From contig NZ_CP032487.1 of assembly GCF_004124235.1 (NCBI RefSeq), positions 930,001-994,000 on the forward strand: 64,000 nucleotides of DNA, written 5' to 3'. The notes beneath the pieces are model-generated. The model worked only from the letters and a program-made list of their open reading frames with translations, did not search any database and was not told the origin of the DNA. This document shows positions 10,312 through 21,622 of this stretch, piece after piece. The DNA comes from Yersinia hibernica (GTDB lineage: Bacteria > Pseudomonadota > Gammaproteobacteria > Enterobacterales > Enterobacteriaceae). A program made the translations under genes and the position numbers. The number at the start of each line of letters is the position of its first letter. Within the stretch, counting starts at the first letter, position 1.

Positions 10312-11745
10312 ATGACTGACTCAACGCAAAACATATCTACAGAAGGCATTTCTGAGGTGAAACGTGGCCGCTTTATCCATGCTTTGGTTAATCGTGATAC
10401 GACACCTTTAGTTATTCTTATCATGGCAGCGGTGGTTGGTGTGGTCACCGGTTTAGTCGGGGTGGCTTTTGATCGCGGCGTCGATTGGATTCAGCAAGAA
10501 AGGTTGTCGATTGTCGCAAACGTTGCTAACAATGCGATTTTAGTCTGGCCGCTGGCCTTTATTATGTCGGCATTGCTGGCGATGGTGGGGTATTTTCTGG
10601 TGCGCCGTTTTGCTCCTGAGGCCGGTGGTTCGGGGATACCTGAAATAGAAGGGGCCATGGAAGAGATGCGGCCCGTTCGCTGGTGGCGGGTTATCCCAGT
10701 CAAGTTTATTGGTGGCCTTGGCACACTCGGGGCTGGCATGGTGTTAGGCCGCGAGGGGCCGATGGTGCAAATGGGGGCCAATAGTGGGCGGATGATTGTC
10801 GATATCTTCCGTCTGCGCAGCTCTGAAGCTCGCCACTCTTTATTAGCGACCGGTGCCGCTGCGGGGCTATCTGCCGCGTTTAATGCTCCACTAGCGGGGA
10901 TATTATTTGTTATTGAAGAGATGCGTTCGCAGTTCCGCTACAGCTTGGTATCCATTAAAGCGGTATTTGTCGGGGTGATAACTTCAACCATTGTCTATCG
11001 CTACTTTAATGGTGAGCGGGCCATTATCGATGTTGGCAAGCTCAGTGATGTGTCGCTAAATAGCTTGTGGCTCTATTTGTTGCTGGGCATTATTTTCGGA
11101 GCAGTGGGCGTGATGTTTAATGCGCTAATATTCCGTACGCAAGATATGTTTATGCGCTTTCACGGCGGTGATTGGCGCAAACTGGTGTTGATAGGCGGCT
11201 TACTGGGGGGGATGTGTGGTTTGCTGGCATTGATTCATGGTGAAGCTGTGGGCGGCGGTTTTGCATTAATTCCTATCGCGGTCGCCGGTAACTACAGTAT
11301 TGGCATGTTGCTTTTTATCTTTGTTGCCAGAGTGGTCACCACTTTATTGTGTTTTGGTTCTGGTGCTCCGGGCGGGATATTTGCCCCTATGTTGGCTCTG
11401 GGAACCATTCTGGGAACCGCTTTTGGCTTATCTTGCGCGCACTTTTTCCCTGAATACGCTATTGATGCAGGGACTTTTGCCATCGCTGGAATGGGGGCGC
11501 TGTTTGCCGCTTCGGTGCGGGCACCTCTTACCGGGATCGTGCTGGTGTTGGAAATGACCGATAATTATCAGCTCATTTTGCCCATGATAGTGACTTGCTT
11601 GGGGGCAACATTAATCGCGCAATTTATGGGGGGTAAGCCCTTGTATTCAGCTATTTTGGCCCGCACTTTACAAAGGCAAGAGCAAGCAGCAAAGGCGGCG
11701 GAGCAACAAGCGGTGGTTGAAAGTAGCACTCAAACAGGTAGATAA
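10312..11745 (+). CDS. clcA: H+/Cl- exchange transporter ClcA
   Basis: Inner-membrane ClC antiporter exchanging chloride and protons, linked to extreme-acid survival in E. coli. It carries the three selectivity signatures GSGIPE, GREGP (external gating Glu) and [11 protein letters not shown], plus the internal proton Glu in [12 protein letters not shown] and the [12 protein letters not shown] helix. Starting at ATG 10312 gives 477 residues, close to the usual 473; the upstream in-frame TTG at 10267 adds unrelated residues and was not used. Confidence 0.95.
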   Translation: MTDSTQNISTEGISEVKRGRFIHALVNRDTTPLVILIMAAVVGVVTGLVGVAFDRGVDWIQQERLSIVANVANNAILVWPLAFIMSALLAMVGYFLVRRFAPEAGGSGIPEIEGAMEEMRPVRWWRVIPVKFIGGLGTLGAGMVLGREGPMVQMGANSGRMIVDIFRLRSSEARHSLLATGAAAGLSAAFNAPLAGILFVIEEMRSQFRYSLVSIKAVFVGVITSTIVYRYFNGERAIIDVGKLSDVSLNSLWLYLLLGIIFGAVGVMFNALIFRTQDMFMRFHGGDWRKLVLIGGLLGGMCGLLALIHGEAVGGGFALIPIAVAGNYSIGMLLFIFVARVVTTLLCFGSGAPGGIFAPMLALGTILGTAFGLSCAHFFPEYAIDAGTFAIAGMGALFAASVRAPLTGIVLVLEMTDNYQLILPMIVTCLGATLIAQFMGGKPLYSAILARTLQRQEQAAKAAEQQAVVESSTQTGR

Positions 11746-11862
11746 TATATAACATTAGGCCACAATACTTGAATGAATTACTCGGGTATTGGATAATCAA
11801 TACATAGATCAGGCTGCCATTGTAGTAACCTGCACCTCGAACACCGGTTGGGAGTGATGAGT

Positions 11863-12207
11863 ATGAGTGACGAAACAGTACTGCCCCTGCAGTTTACCGA
11901 GGCAGCGGCAAAAAAAGTGAAACTGCTGATTTCTGATGAGGAAAATCCAAATCTGAAGCTGCGGGTCTACATCACTGGTGGTGGATGTAGCGGGTTCCAG
12001 TATGGCTTTACTTTTGATGATCAGATAAACGATGGTGATATGACCATTGAAAAGCAAGGTGTTGAACTGGTTGTTGACCCAATGAGTTTACAATATTTGG
12101 TCGGTGGTGCAGTGGATTATACCGAAGGGCTGGAAGGTTCTCGCTTTATCGTGACAAATCCGAATGCGAAGAGCACTTGTGGGTGTGGCTCTTCTTTCAG
12201 CATCTAG
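11863..12207 (+). CDS. erpA: Iron-sulfur cluster insertion protein ErpA
   Basis: A-type carrier that delivers [Fe-S] clusters, notably to IspG/IspH in isoprenoid synthesis. The 114 residues match the E. coli length. Cluster-ligand cysteines are Cys42 ([11 protein letters not shown]), Cys106 and Cys108 (STCGCGSSF). The ATG at 11863 was chosen over the nearby ATG at 11857 because it gives the family N-terminus MSDE and a GGAG eight bases upstream. Confidence 0.96.
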   Translation: MSDETVLPLQFTEAAAKKVKLLISDEENPNLKLRVYITGGGCSGFQYGFTFDDQINDGDMTIEKQGVELVVDPMSLQYLVGGAVDYTEGLEGSRFIVTNPNAKSTCGCGSSFSI

Positions 12208-12214
12208 CCTATCC

Positions 12215-12305
12215 CTGGTGCTACCGCTATGTTAGCGGCATTCATGCACCCGAATCACTGACTTGAGTAAGTTCACCGGGGTTTCTACCTTGCTGTAACA
12301 CCAAT
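12215..12305. repeat. Degenerate ERIC-like repeat
   Basis: Shares the core GCATTCATGCACCCGAATCACTGACTTGAG with other gaps in this window (17050-17170, 41918-42042). It reads like the inner half of an ERIC element in reverse orientation, heavily diverged. Confidence 0.5.
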
Positions 12306-12344
12306 GTTTTTGGCTATAAAATCACCTAATATTTTGCTAAAAAA

Positions 12345-12376
12345 AAACCGCAACCTTATACAGTTGCGGTTTTTTA
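12345..12376. terminator. Bidirectional intrinsic terminator
   Basis: AAAACCGCAAC and GTTGCGGTTTT form a perfect stem with flanking A and T runs, so it can stop erpA on + and the small gene at 12387-12689 on -. Confidence 0.85.
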
Positions 12377-12386
12377 CATCAGAATA

Positions 12387-12689
12387 TTACCACTCTACAG
12401 TAATCAATTGCGCCATCTGGCCGCTAACGGTTTTGCTCAATTGCGAGTCACCAGATGCAATCACGGAATGGCTAATTTTAGGTTCCGTAGCTAATCCATT
12501 CCCTCGATTACACTGTATTTCTGGATAATTCATTTTTGAGTCATTAGTTTGGCGCTCATTTTGAGCAGGCGATTGCACCTGACAAGATGGCACGATAGAA
12601 AGCTGTAAATTGATTGTGCCGCTTACCCCCTGGGCTAGCGACGGACTGGCAAAAAAGACCAGCCAAAACATCAACAAAAAGTATTTCAT
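12387..12689 (-). CDS. Small secreted protein of unknown function
   Basis: 100 residues. A clear Sec signal peptide (MKYFLLMFWLVFFASPSLAQ) leaves a mature chain of about 80 residues with two cysteines that could form one disulfide. The first mature strand, GTINLQLSIVPSCQVQ, resembles the start of SCU/pilin-like domains with a Cys soon after the leader, but the chain is only about half the length of such a subunit. Not recognised as a named family. It has its own terminator and no operon partner; it lies between erpA and yadS. Confidence 0.6.
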   Translation of the reverse strand: MKYFLLMFWLVFFASPSLAQGVSGTINLQLSIVPSCQVQSPAQNERQTNDSKMNYPEIQCNRGNGLATEPKISHSVIASGDSQLSKTVSGQMAQLITVEW

Positions 12690-12830
12690 GATTTATAACT
12701 GCATTTTTAACTGCTACTGCCCAACCCAGGCAGTAATGATATCTAGATATCGGCTAATTATTTAAAAACTTGAAGATTTAATACGGACTAAAATATAAAT
12801 TCCATATTAATTTATACGCCGCTACGAAAG

Positions 12831-12857
12831 CTTGTAGGCTCGGTGGGAGTCTACAAG
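12831..12857. other. Short hairpin in the gap before the small secreted gene
   Basis: CTTGTAG and CTACAAG form a 7-bp stem with a 13-base loop in the AT-rich gap between yadS and the small secreted gene. No T-run follows. Role unknown. Confidence 0.3.
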
Positions 12858-12915
12858 TTATCCGCATTGTACAAAATATAGGCTGCTCCTGACAATCGGT
12901 ATCTGTGCATCGCCA

Positions 12916-13530
12916 TTAATGCTCGATTTCAAATGTTGGCAGTTTTAAACGCCAGCGAATAGCGGCGAGCCTGATACCAAGGGTTATCACCATGCCCAGC
13001 ATCATCGCTTGTTGCAGTGGCATGCCAAAAGTATAAAACGCTGTTGCATGGACAATTCCGCCGATGATGCAGGCTGTGGCGTAGATTTCAGTACGCAGGA
13101 TCATTGGGATCTCACGGGCTAAGACATCACGGATAATTCCTCCCCCAACGCCGGTTATTACTCCCATACAGATAGCGACTAAGGGGCTGGCATCGGCTGC
13201 AAAAGCTTTATTGACCCCGATCCCCACGAACACCGCCAAGCCAATGGCATCGAGCACCGGCAAGATCCATTTTGGTGTGCGTCGTGGCTGTCGCACCAGC
13301 AAAATAGTTGCCAGACAAGTGACCATCGCCACCACTAAGTCAGTGGGATCTTTGACCCAAAATACGGGGCCATTGGCTAAGGCCATATCGCGGATTGTCC
13401 CACCACCAACCGCGGTCACTACACCCAAAACCAGTACGCCAAAGGGATCCATACGCAACTTCCCCGCCAGCAACACACCAGAGATAGCAAATACCGCAGT
13501 ACCTAAAATATCCAGCCAATAGACCAGCAT
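12916..13530 (-). CDS. yadS: TRIC/UPF0126 inner-membrane protein YadS
   Basis: Polytopic inner-membrane protein with two repeated halves, each ending in a glycine motif (AVGGGTIRDMAL and GVGGGIIRDVLAREIP), typical of the bacterial TRIC-like channel family; E. coli YadS is of unknown role. Starting at the Met in [19 protein letters not shown] gives 204 residues, as in relatives; its ATG (13528-13530) overlaps the btuF stop by one base. It follows mtnN and btuF on the same strand. Confidence 0.9.
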   Translation of the reverse strand: MLVYWLDILGTAVFAISGVLLAGKLRMDPFGVLVLGVVTAVGGGTIRDMALANGPVFWVKDPTDLVVAMVTCLATILLVRQPRRTPKWILPVLDAIGLAVFVGIGVNKAFAADASPLVAICMGVITGVGGGIIRDVLAREIPMILRTEIYATACIIGGIVHATAFYTFGMPLQQAMMLGMVITLGIRLAAIRWRLKLPTFEIEH

Positions 13531-14390
13531 TAATGTGACTCCGCCACAGAAGATGGAAGGCTGGCCATTTGTTGGCACAGCTGTTTGGCCGCCAGTACAA
13601 TGCGTGGGCCAGCACGATTAAACCAGTCCTCATTGAGTGTTATCACCGGCACTGTAAGCTGGGGCTGCCAAAAGGTGTGGATGTTATCTGCCTGAGACTT
13701 ATCACCACTTACCACTATCAGCTGTGGCTGGCGCGTCATCACTTGCTCACGACTAACTTGCGGCCAAGGAACACGGCTACCGGCAAAAATATTTTCCCCG
13801 CCACAAAGGGAAATAACTTCACTCTGTAATGTATGTCCTGAGCTGGTAAATAGCGGTTGAGTACCAAATTGCAGGAAAGTCCGTAGCGGCTGACTGCGGG
13901 CATTATTGTTGCGTAACTCACTGACTTCCTGACGTAATTTCCCAGCAGCCAGATGTGCTTTCTCTGGTTGTGGGCTGTATTGAGCCAGTTTATCCAGATC
14001 ATCTGCAATTTGATCAATATTAGCGGGATCAGAATAGAAAATCGGAATACCAAAAGAAGCCAGTTGATCCAACGGGCGCTGTGGATTTCCGCCGCGCCAG
14101 GCAAGGATCAAATCTGGCTTTAATGCCAAAATACGTTCGACATTGACCCCTTGCCAGGAAGCGACGTGTTCCAGCTTTTTAGCCGCTGCGGGATAGTCAG
14201 AGTAAGCACTTACTGCAATTAGTTTGTCCCCAAGCCCGGCAGCATAGGCCAACTCAGTGGTGCTGGGAGACAAACTGATAACCCGCTCCGCTGCCAGCAC
14301 TGATTTGGTCAACAGGCTGAACAACAATATCCCTGCCAAGGGCAGGATTATTGCTGCTCGCGCCCTCGGGGCAATCTTGCGCCGCACCAT
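13530..14390 (-). CDS. btuF: Vitamin B12 periplasmic binding protein BtuF
   Basis: Periplasmic class III binding protein that passes cobalamin to BtuCD. It has an N-terminal signal anchor ([20 protein letters not shown]) and the conserved [42 protein letters not shown] and GGENIFA segments. The 286 residues are slightly longer than the E. coli 266, mainly in the leader. The start touches the mtnN stop, so mtnN-btuF-yadS look co-transcribed, as in E. coli. Confidence 0.93.
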   Translation of the reverse strand: MVRRKIAPRARAAIILPLAGILLFSLLTKSVLAAERVISLSPSTTELAYAAGLGDKLIAVSAYSDYPAAAKKLEHVASWQGVNVERILALKPDLILAWRGGNPQRPLDQLASFGIPIFYSDPANIDQIADDLDKLAQYSPQPEKAHLAAGKLRQEVSELRNNNARSQPLRTFLQFGTQPLFTSSGHTLQSEVISLCGGENIFAGSRVPWPQVSREQVMTRQPQLIVVSGDKSQADNIHTFWQPQLTVPVITLNEDWFNRAGPRIVLAAKQLCQQMASLPSSVAESH

Positions 14391-15091
14391 TAACCGCGCT
14401 GAGCCAGTGTGGTTAGCATTGCTTCAATCATCAGAGTCGACTGTTTGGCGGCGACAACCAGAAATTCATCAAAACTCAGATGAGACTCTCTATCAGCAAC
14501 GTCAGAAATAGCGCGAACCACAACAAAAGGTGTTTTGAAGAGGTAGCAAACATGGCCGATGGCCGCGGCTTCCATTTCAACGGCTGCCACGGTCGGGAAA
14601 GTGGCGCGAATGCGAGCCAAAGGGGCTGCCCCATTGATGAAAGCATCGCCGCTACAAATCAGGCCACGCACTGCATTTAAATTCAATTCATTGATGCAAC
14701 TTTCAGCCAGTGCAATCAGCTCAGGAGCGGCGATGAAAGCTGCTGGACAACCCGCCATTTGTCCTGGTTCATAGCCAAAAGCTGTCACATCGGCATCGTG
14801 ATAGCGGACTTCAGTAGAAACCACGATATCGCCGACTTTCAGACTAGAGGCTAGGCCACCAGCGGAACCGGTATTGATAACAATGTCTGGCTGGCAATGC
14901 TCTAATAATAGAGTGGTGCCCATTGCTGCAGACACTTTACCAATACCCGATTTCAGCAAGGCGACATCAACACCATTGAGTTGGCCGGTGTAAATCTCAC
15001 AGCCCGCGCGTGCTAAGGTTTGGCGATTTTCAATTTTGTCACGCAGCAGTGTGACTTCTTGTTCCATTGCACCAATAATGCCTACTTTCAT
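14390..15091 (-). CDS. mtnN: 5'-methylthioadenosine/S-adenosylhomocysteine nucleosidase
   Basis: Hydrolyses MTA and SAH to adenine and thioribose or S-ribosylhomocysteine, feeding methionine salvage and the LuxS/AI-2 pathway. The 233 residues match the family length. Catalytic residues are visible: Glu12 in IIGAMEQEV and the Asp of VRAISDVAD near 197; the purine-site segment [12 protein letters not shown] is intact. First gene of the leftward mtnN-btuF-yadS group, divergent from dgt. Confidence 0.97.
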   Translation of the reverse strand: MKVGIIGAMEQEVTLLRDKIENRQTLARAGCEIYTGQLNGVDVALLKSGIGKVSAAMGTTLLLEHCQPDIVINTGSAGGLASSLKVGDIVVSTEVRYHDADVTAFGYEPGQMAGCPAAFIAAPELIALAESCINELNLNAVRGLICSGDAFINGAAPLARIRATFPTVAAVEMEAAAIGHVCYLFKTPFVVVRAISDVADRESHLSFDEFLVVAAKQSTLMIEAMLTTLAQRG

Positions 15092-15403
15092 ATAGATACC
15101 TACCGATTTTAAAAAATGGATTATTCTGTAATCATCAAGACACAGTTTATCAGGTAAGTGATATAGTCGGGTAGTTCACCAAAGATAATGCGTAATGTGC
15201 CGCAGTTCACACGTAATCAATTGCATCTTCTCCTGAGAGTGGGTATCACTGTTTATTCCTTTGGTACTTGAAGTTACGGCGGCGTGATCGGCTCTTATAC
15301 ATCTGAATCACCAACTTATATCAGCTCGTAGGGATATACTCATTTGCTGCTTTGCCGTAATACTAATGACTGTTGGGATACACTTAGATACTCAGGGGGT
15401 AAC
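15092..15403. other. mtnN-dgt divergent gap with a degenerate ERIC-like stretch
   Basis: No gene. From about 15250 to 15365 the pattern TACTTGAAGTTACGGCGGCG, then CATCTGAATCACC, then CATTTGCTGC, resembles a decayed ERIC in reverse orientation. The dgt ribosome site AGGGGGT lies at 15394-15400. Confidence 0.4.
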
Positions 15404-16921
15404 ATGTCCGGGATCGACTTTAAACAGAAAATAAGTTTTCAGCGGCCATTTGGTAAACCCAGCTCGGCTGAGGATGAATATGAGATTACCCGAGTATTTG
15501 AAAGTGATCGCGGCCGCATTGTTAATTCCGCTGCCATTCGGCGTCTACAACAAAAAACACAAGTCTTCCCGTTGGAGCGCAATGCCGCCGTCCGCAGCCG
15601 TTTAACTCATTCGCTGGAAGTCCAGCAGGTCGGCCGTTATATCGCCAAAGAGATCCTCAATCGCTTTAAGCAAGATAAAAAAATCACCGCCTATGGGTTA
15701 GATAAACTGCTTGATCCCTTTGAAAGTATTGTAGAAATGGCATGTCTGATGCATGACATTGGTAACCCACCTTTTGGCCATTTTGGCGAGTCGGCAATTA
15801 ATAATTGGTTTACTAAACAAATGGATCCTAATGGAGGGGGGGCCGAGCCACGGGGTAAAGATCAATGCAAAGTTAATATATTAAAACTGCGGGAGGGGGA
15901 AACTGAACTCAATATTCTGCGCAGTAAAATCCGTCGTGATTTAAGTCAGTTTGAGGGCAATGCACAAGCTATTCGCCTGGTTTATAGCTTATTAAAGTTG
16001 AATCTCACCTATGCCCAAGTTGGTTGCATTCTTAAATATACCAAGCCAGCTTATTGGTCAGATGATATTCCGGCTTCTCATCACTATTTGATGAAGAAAC
16101 CAGGATTTTATCTCGCTGAAGAGGCATATGTTAAAGATTTACGTCGTGAACTTAATATGGGGGAGTTTAACCGTTTCCCGCTGACCTATATTATGGAAGC
16201 TGCGGATGATATCTCTTATTGTATTGCCGATTTAGAAGATGCGGTGGAAAAAAATATTTTTAGTGCTGAACAACTTTATGAGCATATGGTGAAAGAGTGG
16301 GGAGAAGTGAGTCATGGTGATATGTTTGATAAAGTGGTTGGTGGTGCATTTCGTCAATTAGGACGCGAACAAGGTCGGCGTAGTTCTGAAGATCAATTCT
16401 TTATGTATTTACGGGTTAATACCGTAGGGAAATTAGTTCCGCATGCAGCACAGCGTTTTATAGAGAATCTACCGGCGGTATTTTCAGGTTCGTTTAATCA
16501 GGCTTTATTAGAAGACTCCAGCCCGGCGTGTAAATTACTGCAAATTTTTAAAAAGGTAGCCGTAAAGCACGTATTCAATTATCCAGAAGTAGAACAGCTT
16601 GAATTACAAGGATATAGAGTTATTAGTGGGTTGCTTGATATTTATAGCCCGCTATTAGCTATGCCGCAAACAGCATTTACGCAATTAGTGGTAGAAGACA
16701 GTCATCGGGAGTACCCGATTGAGACTCGTTTGTTCCATAAATTGTCAACTAAGCATCGTCTGGCCTATGCGGAATCCGCGGAGCGATTACGTAATTTACC
16801 GCCAGAACAACATGAGATATATGAATATTATTATCGTGCGCGTTTAATTCAGGATTATATCAGCGGTATGACAGACCTTTATGCTTATGATGAATATCGC
16901 CGTTTGATGGCCGCGGAATAG
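15404..16921 (+). CDS. dgt: Deoxyguanosinetriphosphate triphosphohydrolase
   Basis: HD-superfamily enzyme that cleaves dGTP to deoxyguanosine and tripolyphosphate. ATG at 15404 after AGGGGGTAAC gives 505 residues, equal to the E. coli enzyme. Metal ligands are visible in [13 protein letters not shown] and [15 protein letters not shown], with a further Asp in [18 protein letters not shown]. Followed by a terminator, so probably monocistronic. Next to degP, as in E. coli. Confidence 0.96.
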   Translation: MSGIDFKQKISFQRPFGKPSSAEDEYEITRVFESDRGRIVNSAAIRRLQQKTQVFPLERNAAVRSRLTHSLEVQQVGRYIAKEILNRFKQDKKITAYGLDKLLDPFESIVEMACLMHDIGNPPFGHFGESAINNWFTKQMDPNGGGAEPRGKDQCKVNILKLREGETELNILRSKIRRDLSQFEGNAQAIRLVYSLLKLNLTYAQVGCILKYTKPAYWSDDIPASHHYLMKKPGFYLAEEAYVKDLRRELNMGEFNRFPLTYIMEAADDISYCIADLEDAVEKNIFSAEQLYEHMVKEWGEVSHGDMFDKVVGGAFRQLGREQGRRSSEDQFFMYLRVNTVGKLVPHAAQRFIENLPAVFSGSFNQALLEDSSPACKLLQIFKKVAVKHVFNYPEVEQLELQGYRVISGLLDIYSPLLAMPQTAFTQLVVEDSHREYPIETRLFHKLSTKHRLAYAESAERLRNLPPEQHEIYEYYYRARLIQDYISGMTDLYAYDEYRRLMAAE

Positions 16922-16939
16922 CATACAGAAAAACTAAAA

Positions 16940-16986
16940 TGTCCGTTTAATTAACTATAGATTTGTAAAGACGGACAATATTTTTT
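16940..16986 (+). terminator. Terminator of dgt
   Basis: TGTCCGT (16940-16946) pairs with ACGGACA (16971-16977), a long AT-rich loop lies between, and TTTTTT follows at 16981. Confidence 0.6.
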
Positions 16987-17049
16987 ACTTTTCCAATTAT
17001 TGGTTCTCTGAACTTCATCCCCCATATTTAATCTTACTAAGCAAGACGA

Positions 17050-17170
17050 CTATATCCCTCTTACTTGAAATTGTTGGGGTGCTAGCGGTTAGCATTCACC
17101 CGATTCACTAAATTGAGTTAGATTCTCGGGTTTGCCTGCGGTACCTGCGGCAACATCATTTATGACGGGA
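17050..17170. repeat. Degenerate ERIC-like repeat in the dgt-degP gap
   Basis: ATATCCCTCTTACTTGAAAT, then GCATTCACCCGATTCACTAA, then TTGAGTTAGATTCTCGGGTT follows the ERIC layout in reverse orientation but is strongly diverged. The rest of the 310-bp gap holds the dgt terminator and the degP leader. Confidence 0.5.
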
Positions 17171-17231
17171 TAAGTTTGCGATACACCATTTTATTGACTC
17201 ATTATTAATTGTACAGCGAGAGCCAGAATAC

Positions 17232-18671
17232 ATGAAAAAAACAACTTTAGTGTTAAGTGCATTGGCATTGAGCATCGGTTTAGCCATGGGGCCGGTTTCT
17301 TCTGCCATTTCGGCAGAAACGGCGTCTTCTAGCAGCCAGCAGCTCCCTAGCCTGGCGCCAATGCTAGAGAAGGTCATGCCTTCGGTTGTGAGTATCAATG
17401 TGGAGGGGAGCGCTCAAGTCAGCAATGCTGCAGGCGCTATTCCACCACAGTTCCAGCAATTCTTTGGTGATGATTCGCCATTCTGCCAGGACGGTTCCCC
17501 GTTCCAAGCTTCTCCGATGTGTCAGGGCGGCCCTGGTAGCAAAGGTGGTGCGCCGAGCAAACAGGATTTCCGAGCTTTGGGCTCAGGTGTCATTATTGAT
17601 TCCGCTAAAGGTTATGTCGTGACCAATAACCATGTGGTAGATAATGCGACCAAAATCAGTGTGAAATTGAGTGATGGCCGCAGCTATGAAGCGAAAGTGA
17701 TCGGCAAAGATCCACGTACCGATATCGCCTTATTACAGCTGAAAGATGCTAAAAATCTCACCGCGATAAAAATTGCTGATTCTGATCAACTGCGTGTTGG
17801 GGATTATACCGTGGCAATCGGTAACCCTTATGGCCTGGGTGAAACCGTCACTTCTGGTATCGTGTCAGCATTGGGTCGTAGTGGCTTGAATGTGGAAAAC
17901 TACGAAAACTTTATCCAGACTGATGCGGCCATTAACCGTGGCAACTCCGGTGGCGCACTGATCAACCTGAACGGTGAGCTGATTGGGATTAACACCGCTA
18001 TTCTGGCACCTGATGGCGGCAATATTGGTATCGGTTTCGCTATTCCAAGTAACATGGTGAAAAACCTGACCGCTCAGATGGTTGAGTTTGGCCAGGTGAA
18101 ACGCGGTGAACTGGGAATCATGGGCACTGAGTTGAACTCTGAGCTGGCCAAAGCGATGAATGTGGATGCACAGAAAGGCGCCTTTATTAGCCAGGTACTG
18201 CCAAAATCTGCTGCTGCTAAAGCAGGGATCAAGGCGGGGGATGTGATTGTCAGCATGAATGGCAAAGCTATCAACAGTTTTGCAGGCTTCCGTGCTGAGA
18301 TTGGTTCTTTGCCAGTGGGTAGCAAAATGACCTTAGGTTTGCTGCGCGAGGGTAAACCAGTCAATGTGGAAGTCACATTAGAGCAGAGCAGCCAAACGCA
18401 AGTTGATTCAGGCAATCTTTACACCGGTATTGAAGGCGCTGAATTAAGCAACTCTGATGTTAATGGTAAAAAAGGTGTGAAAGTTGATAGCGTGAAAACA
18501 GGTACCGCTGCGGCGCGCATCGGCCTGAAAAAAGGCGATATTATCATGGGCGTTAACCAGCAACCTGTCCAGAATCTGGGTGAGCTGCGGAAAATCCTTG
18601 ATACCAAACCATCGGTATTGGCATTGAGTATTCAGCGTGGTGATACTTCACTCTACTTGTTGATGCAGTAA
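17232..18671 (+). CDS. degP: Periplasmic serine protease/chaperone DegP
   Basis: Periplasmic HtrA protease that degrades misfolded envelope proteins; required for stress survival and virulence in several enterics. The 479 residues start with a Sec signal ending near SSAISAE. The trypsin-like domain shows the triad His in VTNNHVVDNA, Asp in DPRTDIALLQ and Ser in NRGNSGGALI; two PDZ domains follow (GELGIMGTEL and LYTGIEGAEL onward). Cysteines in the LA-loop region are present as in E. coli. An intrinsic terminator follows. Confidence 0.97.
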   Translation: MKKTTLVLSALALSIGLAMGPVSSAISAETASSSSQQLPSLAPMLEKVMPSVVSINVEGSAQVSNAAGAIPPQFQQFFGDDSPFCQDGSPFQASPMCQGGPGSKGGAPSKQDFRALGSGVIIDSAKGYVVTNNHVVDNATKISVKLSDGRSYEAKVIGKDPRTDIALLQLKDAKNLTAIKIADSDQLRVGDYTVAIGNPYGLGETVTSGIVSALGRSGLNVENYENFIQTDAAINRGNSGGALINLNGELIGINTAILAPDGGNIGIGFAIPSNMVKNLTAQMVEFGQVKRGELGIMGTELNSELAKAMNVDAQKGAFISQVLPKSAAAKAGIKAGDVIVSMNGKAINSFAGFRAEIGSLPVGSKMTLGLLREGKPVNVEVTLEQSSQTQVDSGNLYTGIEGAELSNSDVNGKKGVKVDSVKTGTAAARIGLKKGDIIMGVNQQPVQNLGELRKILDTKPSVLALSIQRGDTSLYLLMQ

Positions 18672-18741
18672 TAGCGCTTAATACAGTGGCTGTTATTTAT
18701 ACAGTAACATTATAGCTAAGCAGTAAAAGGGTAAATATCTC

Positions 18742-18780
18742 AAAAAGGGCACGGCCGATAATCGGTGTGCCCTTTTTTAT
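18742..18780 (+). terminator. Intrinsic terminator of degP
   Basis: AAAAAGGGCAC pairs with GTGCCCTTTTT; an inner CCGAT/ATCGG stem and a run of six T follow the pattern. Its mirrored A-run may also serve barA, whose 3' end converges from the right. Confidence 0.9.
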
Positions 18781-18803
18781 TTCTGCCAGAGGCGGCAGGG
18801 TTA

Positions 18804-21566
18804 TCAGGCTACGCCTAAATAACTTCGTGCGGCAAAGCGGACGTTTTCTATTTCATCTAGCAATTCAAGCCATTCGGGTTGCAAGTCTTGTAAATCAGCT
18901 TGTTGGCGTAATTGCTGTTCAATCGTCATACACATTTGCTTCAGCCGTGGGACACCGCTGCATGCGCAGCTGCCATGGAATTTATGAATTAGACTCAGAA
19001 TATCATCATCATGGCTACCGGCCAGAATCGCCTGCACGCGCTTTGTCACTTGGGGCGTGAACTCTAATAACATGGCCAACAGATCTTTGGCCAGCGACTC
19101 TTTATTGGCCGCTTGTCTTACTGCCAGCGGCCAGTCTATTGCGCCTTCACATTCAGATGGTGAAATTGACGGAATCTCGGGTTCAGTGGGCGTTTGTGAG
19201 TCACAATCAGGTTGATAACGCGAAAGAGCTTGTATCAGCCGAGCTTCATCAATAGGTTTCGCTAGATAATCGGCCATGCCTAATTTCAATAATTGTTCTT
19301 GCTGCCCCCTAACGGCGTGTGCAGTGACGGCAATAATCGGAGTGTCCTGATGATGCGACATCTGGTGAATAACTTCGCTGGCGCGGATGCCGTCGATTTC
19401 CGGCATTTGGATATCCATTAAAATGATGTCCAAGGTGTTTTCACGAGCATAGGCGATGGCCTTCGCGCCACTGTCACATAACACCGTTTCTTCAACCTGT
19501 TCTTCCAGCAACGTACCGATTAATTTCAAGTTAGCCGGGTTGTCATCAACTGCCATCACTTTGAACGGCAGTTTTGGTAACTTGTGAGTTTGTTCGCCTA
19601 GCGGCAATTCATCAGGCGCTGCTTTACAAGATAATAATGGGACTAATCGATTAGCGGATATGGGCTTAACCAGGCATGCTTTGGCGCCGATTTGTTTAAG
19701 TTGCTCCGCTTCCACCTGTGATTGACTCGGTAGCGCCAAAATAACTTGCTCGGAAATCTTCAGGGCTGCTATCAGTTTATCCTGATGAACAGCCATATTA
19801 TTGCGGTACGGAATAGGCACCCCAACCAGCAGGAAATCATAATGCTGTATCGGTAATTGAGCTAATGTTGGGCTATGAGTCACCTTCAACGGTGTGATGC
19901 TGAGAATATCCAGTGTTGCTCTCGCCGCAGCGGCATTACGTTCAATATATGCCAATGTTTTCCCTGCCAAATGCGGCATATCTGGGTGGCGATAGGGAAT
20001 AGCCTCATTAAGATCCAACGTCAGGTGGAATCTGAAAGTCGAGCCACGATCGACTTGGCTGTGGAAGCTGATATCGCCCCCCATTTCTTTCACTAATCTT
20101 TCGGTTATTACCAGCCCCAGCCCCGTGCCGCCGTGGCGACGTGAAATACTGGCATCCGCCTGACGAAATGCCTGGAACAACTGTGCTTGTTGGGATTCGG
20201 AAATGCCAATGCCAGTATCATGAATTTCTACCACCAGAGTGATCTGCTGTGCGGTTTTGGTCTGCACCGCCACCAAAATATCAATATTGCCCTGTTCGGT
20301 GAATTTAATCGCATTACCCAGCAAGTTGGTGACTATTTGCTGCAAACGCATGGCATCACCAATCACTTGTTCTGGAACATCATTATTCACATGCAGAGTC
20401 AGTTCCAGGCCTTTTTCATGTGCGGTGTGCGCCAGCAGAATAACCACTTCATCCAGCGCCCCGCGCAGTGGAAACGGGATATGCTCGAGAACCAGTTTTT
20501 CGGCCTCTAACTTGGAGAAATCCAGCACATCATTAATGATGCATAACAGATTGTTAGCGGAACGCTGAATAGTTTGCAGATAGTCAGTTTGTGTCGGTGT
20601 CAGTGATGTTTTCAGCGTTTGGCGGGTAAAGCCAATGACCCCATTGAGTGGCGTTCGTAGCTCATGGGACATATTGGCCAGAAATTCAGATTTAATTCGT
20701 GCGGCTTCTTGCGCACGTTTTTTCGCTAACCCCAATTCGACGTTCTGGATTTCCATTTGTTCCAATGTTTCGCGCAAGTCTGATGTGGCTTGGTCGATAT
20801 TTTGCTGCATCTCTTCATGATAGGCCGCGAGTGACATCGCCATGGAATTGATGCCATTCTTAAGAATGTTCAATTCACCGAGCATATGCCCCTCAACCCG
20901 GCTGTCTAATTGCCCACGGCGAATACGGTCGACGGCATTTACCATGTTACGAATGGGGCCGGTAACATCGCGCATCAGACGATATGCAAATAAAATTGCC
21001 ACACACATACAGAACAACAGCAACAGCGTTGAAATGAAAATCTCTTTATATTGCTGCAAGCGCACTGACTGTAAATCCAAATCCATGGCGATATAGCCCA
21101 ATGGCCGATTTGTGATATCGGAATCCGAGGCGCGGTCACTGGACAAATTAGATTCTGACACAATAGGCATTCGCAGAATTAAAGAGTCGCCGCGATAGGA
21201 AAGCATCAGGGAGCGGGGAATGGCGTCACTTTTCGGCAATCTTAATTGTGAGGAATTGTAATTATAGTTGGATGTGACAAAAAGATTATTATCTGCGTCG
21301 AAAACGGATATTGACCGAACAATATTTGAGTGGCGGCGATGGAGTAGATTAATCAGCTGACGAACAGTGTCACGATTGCGAAAGGTCATTCCGTACTCAC
21401 TGGCAACAGCCAGCGGCTCAATAATATTGGTGCCGGCGCTAACTAATTGTTTTTGCAATTCATTATAACGATTGACCATAAAGGACGTACTCAGTAACAG
21501 CCCAAGGAGCAGCGTGGGGGCCAGGATTAAAATCATCATGCGCGCGCGAAGACTGTATTTGGTCAT
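18804..21566 (-). CDS. barA: Tripartite hybrid sensor histidine kinase BarA
   Basis: Inner-membrane sensor that phosphorylates UvrY, driving CsrB/C transcription and the carbon-storage switch. Starting at the Met of [18 protein letters not shown] gives 920 residues, near the E. coli 918; upstream Met codons add unrelated residues. Order: TM1, periplasmic loop, TM2 (about 170-195), HAMP, HisKA with [15 protein letters not shown] near residue 300, HATPase ([16 protein letters not shown]), a degenerate receiver, the receiver with [15 protein letters not shown], and the C-terminal HPt with [13 protein letters not shown]. Divergent from rlmD, as in E. coli. Confidence 0.96.
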   Translation of the reverse strand: MTKYSLRARMMILILAPTLLLGLLLSTSFMVNRYNELQKQLVSAGTNIIEPLAVASEYGMTFRNRDTVRQLINLLHRRHSNIVRSISVFDADNNLFVTSNYNYNSSQLRLPKSDAIPRSLMLSYRGDSLILRMPIVSESNLSSDRASDSDITNRPLGYIAMDLDLQSVRLQQYKEIFISTLLLLFCMCVAILFAYRLMRDVTGPIRNMVNAVDRIRRGQLDSRVEGHMLGELNILKNGINSMAMSLAAYHEEMQQNIDQATSDLRETLEQMEIQNVELGLAKKRAQEAARIKSEFLANMSHELRTPLNGVIGFTRQTLKTSLTPTQTDYLQTIQRSANNLLCIINDVLDFSKLEAEKLVLEHIPFPLRGALDEVVILLAHTAHEKGLELTLHVNNDVPEQVIGDAMRLQQIVTNLLGNAIKFTEQGNIDILVAVQTKTAQQITLVVEIHDTGIGISESQQAQLFQAFRQADASISRRHGGTGLGLVITERLVKEMGGDISFHSQVDRGSTFRFHLTLDLNEAIPYRHPDMPHLAGKTLAYIERNAAAARATLDILSITPLKVTHSPTLAQLPIQHYDFLLVGVPIPYRNNMAVHQDKLIAALKISEQVILALPSQSQVEAEQLKQIGAKACLVKPISANRLVPLLSCKAAPDELPLGEQTHKLPKLPFKVMAVDDNPANLKLIGTLLEEQVEETVLCDSGAKAIAYARENTLDIILMDIQMPEIDGIRASEVIHQMSHHQDTPIIAVTAHAVRGQQEQLLKLGMADYLAKPIDEARLIQALSRYQPDCDSQTPTEPEIPSISPSECEGAIDWPLAVRQAANKESLAKDLLAMLLEFTPQVTKRVQAILAGSHDDDILSLIHKFHGSCACSGVPRLKQMCMTIEQQLRQQADLQDLQPEWLELLDEIENVRFAARSYLGVA

Positions 21567-21622
21567 GGTATTCCAATGTGGGAGAATTAGCAGCTTACGA
21601 AACCGATGCTTGATCAATCAAT

